The notes under the pieces were generated by a model, which was not told where the DNA came from, did no database searches, and saw only the letters and a list, made by a program, of their open reading frames with translations. A stretch of 64,000 nucleotides of DNA. Source: Wenxinia marina DSM 24838 (GTDB lineage: Bacteria; Pseudomonadota; Alphaproteobacteria; Rhodobacterales; Rhodobacteraceae). Below, piece after piece: positions 59,321 to 64,000 of this stretch. The DNA is taken from positions 1 through 64,000 of the forward strand of contig NZ_KB902283.1 of the NCBI RefSeq assembly GCF_000379485.1, written 5' to 3'. Both the position numbers and the translations under genes were made by a program. How positions within the stretch are numbered: position 1 is the first letter of the stretch; the number at the start of each line of letters is the position of its first letter.

Positions 59321-60229
59321 ATGTCGTTCACCATCAAGCAGGCCCGCTACTTCGTCGGCGTCGCCGAGTACGGCACCGTGAGCCGCGCGGCGGCGGAGCT
59401 GTCGATCTCGCAGAGCGCTGTGACCGAGGCGCTGAAGGACCTCGAGGCCCGGCTGGGCGTCCGGCTGATGGAGCGGCGGCACCGCGGAATGGAGCTGACC
59501 TACCACGGGCACGTCTTCCTGCGGCACGCCAAGGCGATCCTGACCGAGGCGGCGAACGCCGAAATGACCCTCTCGGGCCGGGACAACGTCGGGACCGGGA
59601 CCCTGGCGCTCGGCGTGACCTCGATGACGTCGGGCTACGTCCTCAGCGACCTGCTGTCCCGCTTCCGCCGCGCCCAGCCGGGGGTGGAGGTGACGGCGGT
59701 CGAGGATACCGGCGAATATCTCGAGCACCTGCTGATCGGCGGCGAGCTGGACCTCGCCCTGATGGTCGTGCCCGCCGCGCAGGACCGGCAGGGGCTGCAT
59801 ACCGAGATCCTCGCCGTCTCGCCCTACCGGCTGTGGCTGCCGCTCGGCCATCCGCTGACGCAGAAGGAAAGCATTGCCTTGCAGGACCTCGTGGGCGAGC
59901 CGCACATCGTCCTCGACATCGACGAGATGCGGGCCGAGGCGCTGCGCCTGATGTCCAGCTTCGCGGACAAGCCGCGGGTGGCGTTCCGCACGCGATCGGT
60001 CGAGGCGGTGCGCTCGCTGTGCGCCAGCGGCGCCGGGATCGCCCTGCTGCCCGACCTGATCTACCGGCCCTGGTCGCTGGAGGGCGACCGGATCGAGAGC
60101 CGGGACGTCTCGGGCACGCTGCCGGTGGTGCAGGTCGGGCTGGTCTGGCGGCGGGGCGCGCGGATCACTCCCTCGGCCCGGGCCTTCCTCGCCATGGCGC
60201 AGAGCTTCCATGCGCCGCGGCTTCGTTGA
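59321..60229 (+). CDS. LysR-family transcriptional regulator beside the Pot-like operon
   Basis: 302 residues from ATG 59321. Winged helix-turn-helix at residues 1-60 (ARYFVGVAEYGTVSRAAAEL and SISQSAVTEALKDLEARLGV), then a substrate-binding-like effector domain with GTGTLALGVTSMTSGYVLSD. Points towards the polyamine-type ABC operon, 101 bases upstream of it; likely its regulator. No clear T-N11-A box seen in the short gap. Confidence 0.88.
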   Translation: MSFTIKQARYFVGVAEYGTVSRAAAELSISQSAVTEALKDLEARLGVRLMERRHRGMELTYHGHVFLRHAKAILTEAANAEMTLSGRDNVGTGTLALGVTSMTSGYVLSDLLSRFRRAQPGVEVTAVEDTGEYLEHLLIGGELDLALMVVPAAQDRQGLHTEILAVSPYRLWLPLGHPLTQKESIALQDLVGEPHIVLDIDEMRAEALRLMSSFADKPRVAFRTRSVEAVRSLCASGAGIALLPDLIYRPWSLEGDRIESRDVSGTLPVVQVGLVWRRGARITPSARAFLAMAQSFHAPRLR

Positions 60230-60330
60230 TATCGGAAACACCGATAACACCCTGCCGATTATTGAAATGGCCAAGGACGGGTGACGCAGCGGAGACTGCC
60301 CGGAGCGCAACCTGATCCGGGGGACCTTCC

Positions 60331-61483
<1,153 letters not shown>

Positions 61484-61494
<11 letters not shown>

Positions 61495-62479
61495 GCCGGC
61501 CGTCGCCTTCCGCTCGGTCGCCCGGCACTACGGGCCGGTCCGGGCGGTGGACGACCTCACGCTCGACATCGGGGAGGGCGAGTTCTTCGCCCTCCTCGGC
61601 CCCTCGGGGTCCGGCAAGACGACGTGCCTGCGGCTGATCGCGGGCTTTGAGAGGCCGACCACGGGCACCATCGCGCTGTTCGGGAAGGACGCGACGGGCC
61701 TGCCCCCCTACCGGCGCCCGGTGAACACGGTCTTTCAGGACTATGCGCTGTTTCCGCATCTCAGCGTCGAGGACAACGTGGCCTACGGCCTGATGATCGC
61801 GGGCGAAGGCCGCGCCGCGCGGCGCCGCAAGGCGGGCGAGGCGCTGGAGATGGTCGCCCTCGGCGGCTACGGGATGCGCAAGCCGGCGGAGTTGTCGGGC
61901 GGCCAGCGGCAGCGCGTGGCGCTGGCCCGCGCGCTGGTGCTGCAGCCGCAGGTCCTGCTGCTGGACGAGCCGCTGGGCGCGCTCGACCTCAAGTTGCGCG
62001 AACAGATGCAGGGGGAGCTGAAGGCGCTGCAGCGCCGGCTCGGGATCACCTTCGTCTTCGTCACCCACGACCAGGGCGAGGCGCTGTCGATGTCCGACCG
62101 CATCGCCGTCTTCGACAAGGGCCGGGTGCAGCAGGTGGGCAGCCCGGAGGCCGTGTACGACCGCCCCGAGACGCCCTTCGTCGCCGATTTCGTCGGCGCC
62201 TCGAACGTGCTGCCGGCGGCGATGGTCGCCCGCCTCACCGGCCGCGCCGCGCCGGGAAGCCTGCGGCCGGAGGCGATCCGCCTCGGGACCGGCGAGATGC
62301 GGGCCCGCGTCACCGAGCGCGCCTTCCTCGGCTCCGCCACGCGGGTGGAGCTCGACGCGGACGGGACGGAGCTGACCGCGCTGGTGCCCAAGGGGCACGC
62401 GGTGCCGGAGGTCGGCGAGGAGGTGCGCCTCGGCTGGGATCCCGCGGCGCTGCACGTGATGGAGGGGGCGCATGGCTGA
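61484..62479 (+). CDS. Polyamine-type ABC transporter ATP-binding protein, PotA-like
   Basis: 331 residues from GTG 61484. Walker A GPSGSGKTT, Q-loop FQDYALFPHLSV, signature LSGGQRQR, Walker B LLLDEPLGALDL, then the TOBE-type C-terminal regulatory domain. The GTG start lies inside the binding-protein gene. Overlaps the next permease by eight bases. Confidence 0.93.
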
Positions 62480-63380
62480 GGCCCGCGCCTCGGACCTGTT
62501 CTGGCGGCGGCCCCGGCTGCTGCTGGCGCTGCTGCTCGCGCCACCGCTCCTGTGGCTGGGCATCGTCTATCTCGGCTCGCTCTTCGCGCTGCTGGCGCAG
62601 AGCTTCTTCTCGATCGACGAGTTCTCGGGGTTGGTGACCTACGAGCTGACGCTCAAGACCTATGGCGAGCTGTTCCGCGCCTCGAACCTCGACATCATCG
62701 TCCGCACGATCCTGATGTCCGCCGCCGTCACGGTCGCCGCGGCCATCGTCGCCTTCCCCATCGCCTACTACGCCGCCCGCTATGCGCGGGGGCCGTGGAA
62801 GGCGGTGTTCTACCTCGGGATCATGCTGCCTCTGTGGTCGAGCTACCTGGTCAAGGTCTACTCGTGGAAGCTGATCCTCGCCAAGGAGGGCATCCTCGGC
62901 TGGATCTTCGCCAAGCTGCACCTGACCTGGCTGCTTGACGCCTGGCTCGCCCTCCCCGGCGTCGGCGGCAAATCCCTGTCGGTCAGCTGGACCGGCACGT
63001 TCCTCGTCTTCCTCTACGTCTGGCTGCCCTACATGATCCTGCCGGTGCAGGCCGCGCTGGAGCGGGTGCCGCCCTCGATGCTGGAGGCGAGCGCCGACCT
63101 CGGCGCCCGGCCGGGCCAGACGCTGCGCTCGGTGATCCTGCCGCTGGCGCTGCCGGGAATCGTCGCGGGGTCGATCTTCACCTTCTCGCTGACGATGGGC
63201 GACTACATCATCCCGCAGATCGTCGGCACCTCGGCGCGGATGATCGGACAGGCGGTCTACCAGTTCCAGGGGACGGCCGGGAACATCCCGCTGGCCGCCG
63301 CCTTCGCGGTCGTGCCGATCCTCGTCATGGCGGTCTACCTTACGGTCGCGCGGCGGATGGGGGCGTTCGATGCGCTGTAG
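62472..63380 (+). CDS. Polyamine-type ABC transporter permease, PotB-like
   Basis: 302 residues, six membrane helices. The coupling helix is EASADLGARPGQTLRSVILP, and SYLVKVYSWKLILAKEGI is the PotB signature. The gene starts inside the ATPase stop. A GC-rich 128-base gap separates it from the PotC-like gene. Confidence 0.92.
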   Translation: MAEARASDLFWRRPRLLLALLLAPPLLWLGIVYLGSLFALLAQSFFSIDEFSGLVTYELTLKTYGELFRASNLDIIVRTILMSAAVTVAAAIVAFPIAYYAARYARGPWKAVFYLGIMLPLWSSYLVKVYSWKLILAKEGILGWIFAKLHLTWLLDAWLALPGVGGKSLSVSWTGTFLVFLYVWLPYMILPVQAALERVPPSMLEASADLGARPGQTLRSVILPLALPGIVAGSIFTFSLTMGDYIIPQIVGTSARMIGQAVYQFQGTAGNIPLAAAFAVVPILVMAVYLTVARRMGAFDAL

Positions 63381-63457
63381 GGTCGTCGGATGCGCAGAGG
63401 GCTGCCCCCGGCCGCGGGTGGGGGTGAAGCCCCCGCCCGGGGGGGCGGTCGGGGGCT

Positions 63458-63476
63458 GCCCGGCGTGCCGCCGGGC
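63458..63476. repeat. Hairpin-rich insertion between the PotB- and PotC-like genes
   Basis: GCCCGGC (63458-63464) against GCCGGGC (63470-63476), with further C-runs and G-runs (63411-63455). The flanks GGTCGTCGGATGCGCAGAGG (63381) and GGTCGCTTGGGTGCGCGGAG (63482) are imperfect direct repeats 101 bases apart. Confidence 0.45.
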
Positions 63477-63508
63477 GGACCGGTCGCTTGGGTGCGCGGA
63501 GGGCCGTC

Positions 63509-64000
63509 ATGCGCTCTGAGGCAACTCTGGGGCTGAAGATCGCGGCTGTGGCGGGGCTGCTGTTCCTGCACCTGCCGATCCTGCTGATCTTCGTCTACGC
63601 CTTCACCACCGAGGACCGGTCGTACCAGTGGCCGCCGCCGGGCCTGACGCTGCAATGGTTCGGCGTGACCTGGAACCGGCCCGACGTGTGGGAGGCGCTG
63701 GGCCTGTCGCTGCGGGTCGCCGCCGTGTCGACGCTGATCGCGCTGGTCCTCGGGACGCTCTGCGCCGCGGCGGTGGCGCGGTCCCGCTTCTTCGGGCGCG
63801 AGGCGGTCTCGCTCCTGGTGATCCTGCCGATCGCCCTGCCCGGCATCATCACCGGCATCTCGCTGCGCTCGGCCTTCAGCCTCGCCGACATCCCGTTCAG
63901 CTTCTGGACCATCGTCCTCGGCCACGCGACCTTCTGCATCGTCGTGGTCTACAACAACGCCGTGGCGCGGTTCCGGCGCACCTCGGGCAGCCTGATCGAG
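63509..64000 (+). CDS. Polyamine-type ABC transporter permease, PotC-like (cut by window edge)
   Basis: At least 164 residues, continuing past the window. ATG 63509 has GGAGGG five bases upstream. First span [20 protein letters not shown] and the following [14 protein letters not shown] are PotC/PotI-like. Completes the Pot-like transporter. Confidence 0.9.
   Translation, partial: MRSEATLGLKIAAVAGLLFLHLPILLIFVYAFTTEDRSYQWPPPGLTLQWFGVTWNRPDVWEALGLSLRVAAVSTLIALVLGTLCAAAVARSRFFGREAVSLLVILPIALPGIITGISLRSAFSLADIPFSFWTIVLGHATFCIVVVYNNAVARFRRTSGSLIE

Overview
The window is a very GC-rich (roughly 70 percent) stretch of bacterial chromosome. Gene content points to an alphaproteobacterium of the Rhodobacteraceae/Rhodobacterales type: the degP-DUF2065-hflC-hflK block, DUF2842 next to purA, a DUF6524 membrane protein, TAXI-type TRAP transport, many ABC uptake systems for organic nitrogen compounds, and tight TGATG/ATGA gene coupling. 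This placement is inferred from gene content, not from a marker gene. I see no rRNA, tRNA, CRISPR array, prophage or replication origin.

Left part (1-20.9 kb). The window opens with the 5' end of an IS110-family transposase gene; its upstream leader carries a strong RNA-like fold and a pair of REP-like palindromes. Next comes a long minus-strand catabolic block. Its distal part (0.4-8.3 kb) joins a TAXI-TRAP transporter to a VOC oxygenase-like protein, an amidohydrolase, a metallo-beta-lactamase-fold hydrolase, a MetE-like methyltransferase and a quinone-oxidoreductase-like enzyme; its substrate is unknown. Its proximal part (8.4-18 kb) looks like a D-amino-acid/peptide salvage operon: dipeptide ABC binding protein and permeases, a serine hydrolase, a DgcA-like epimerase, an alpha-oxoamine-synthase-like PLP enzyme, an M55 D-aminopeptidase and a DgcN-like protein. 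A divergent LysR regulator and the two matching ATPases (18.1-20.9 kb) complete the transporter; palindromic LysR-type boxes lie on both sides of the regulator.

Middle (21-45.4 kb). Mostly housekeeping: DegP-like protease, DUF2065, HflC, HflK, glutathione reductase, ribose-5-phosphate isomerase, a GST, L-serine ammonia-lyase, a small secreted protein whose Shine-Dalgarno lies in a hairpin, a DMT transporter, thiamine pyrophosphokinase, a 905-residue very acidic protein with conserved-looking ends, DUF2842, PurA, DUF6524, SecG, CTP synthase, an EF-hand secreted protein, a MipA/OmpV-like porin, RlmJ, a TerB-like protein and a PhnD-like protein without a signal peptide.

Right part (45.4-64 kb). 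Uptake and gamma-glutamylation of amines/amino acids: an amino-acid-type ABC system (ATPase, binding protein, two permeases) ending in a glutamine-synthetase-like enzyme, a GluR0-like ligand-gated potassium-channel protein, a class I glutamine amidotransferase coupled to a second glutamine-synthetase-like enzyme, a GFA protein, a methyltransferase, a PuuB-like oxidase, a remnant of a sulfate-binding protein, an acidic protein of unknown role, a LysR regulator and a Pot-like polyamine ABC operon running off the right edge.

Intergenic DNA is unusually structured: REP/BIME-like paired palindromes at five places, a dispersed repeat of about 180 bases at three places, back-to-back hairpin blocks at four places, and a long inverted repeat at 51.1 kb. 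These, the IS110 leader and the GluR0-like receptor are the most interesting parts of the window.
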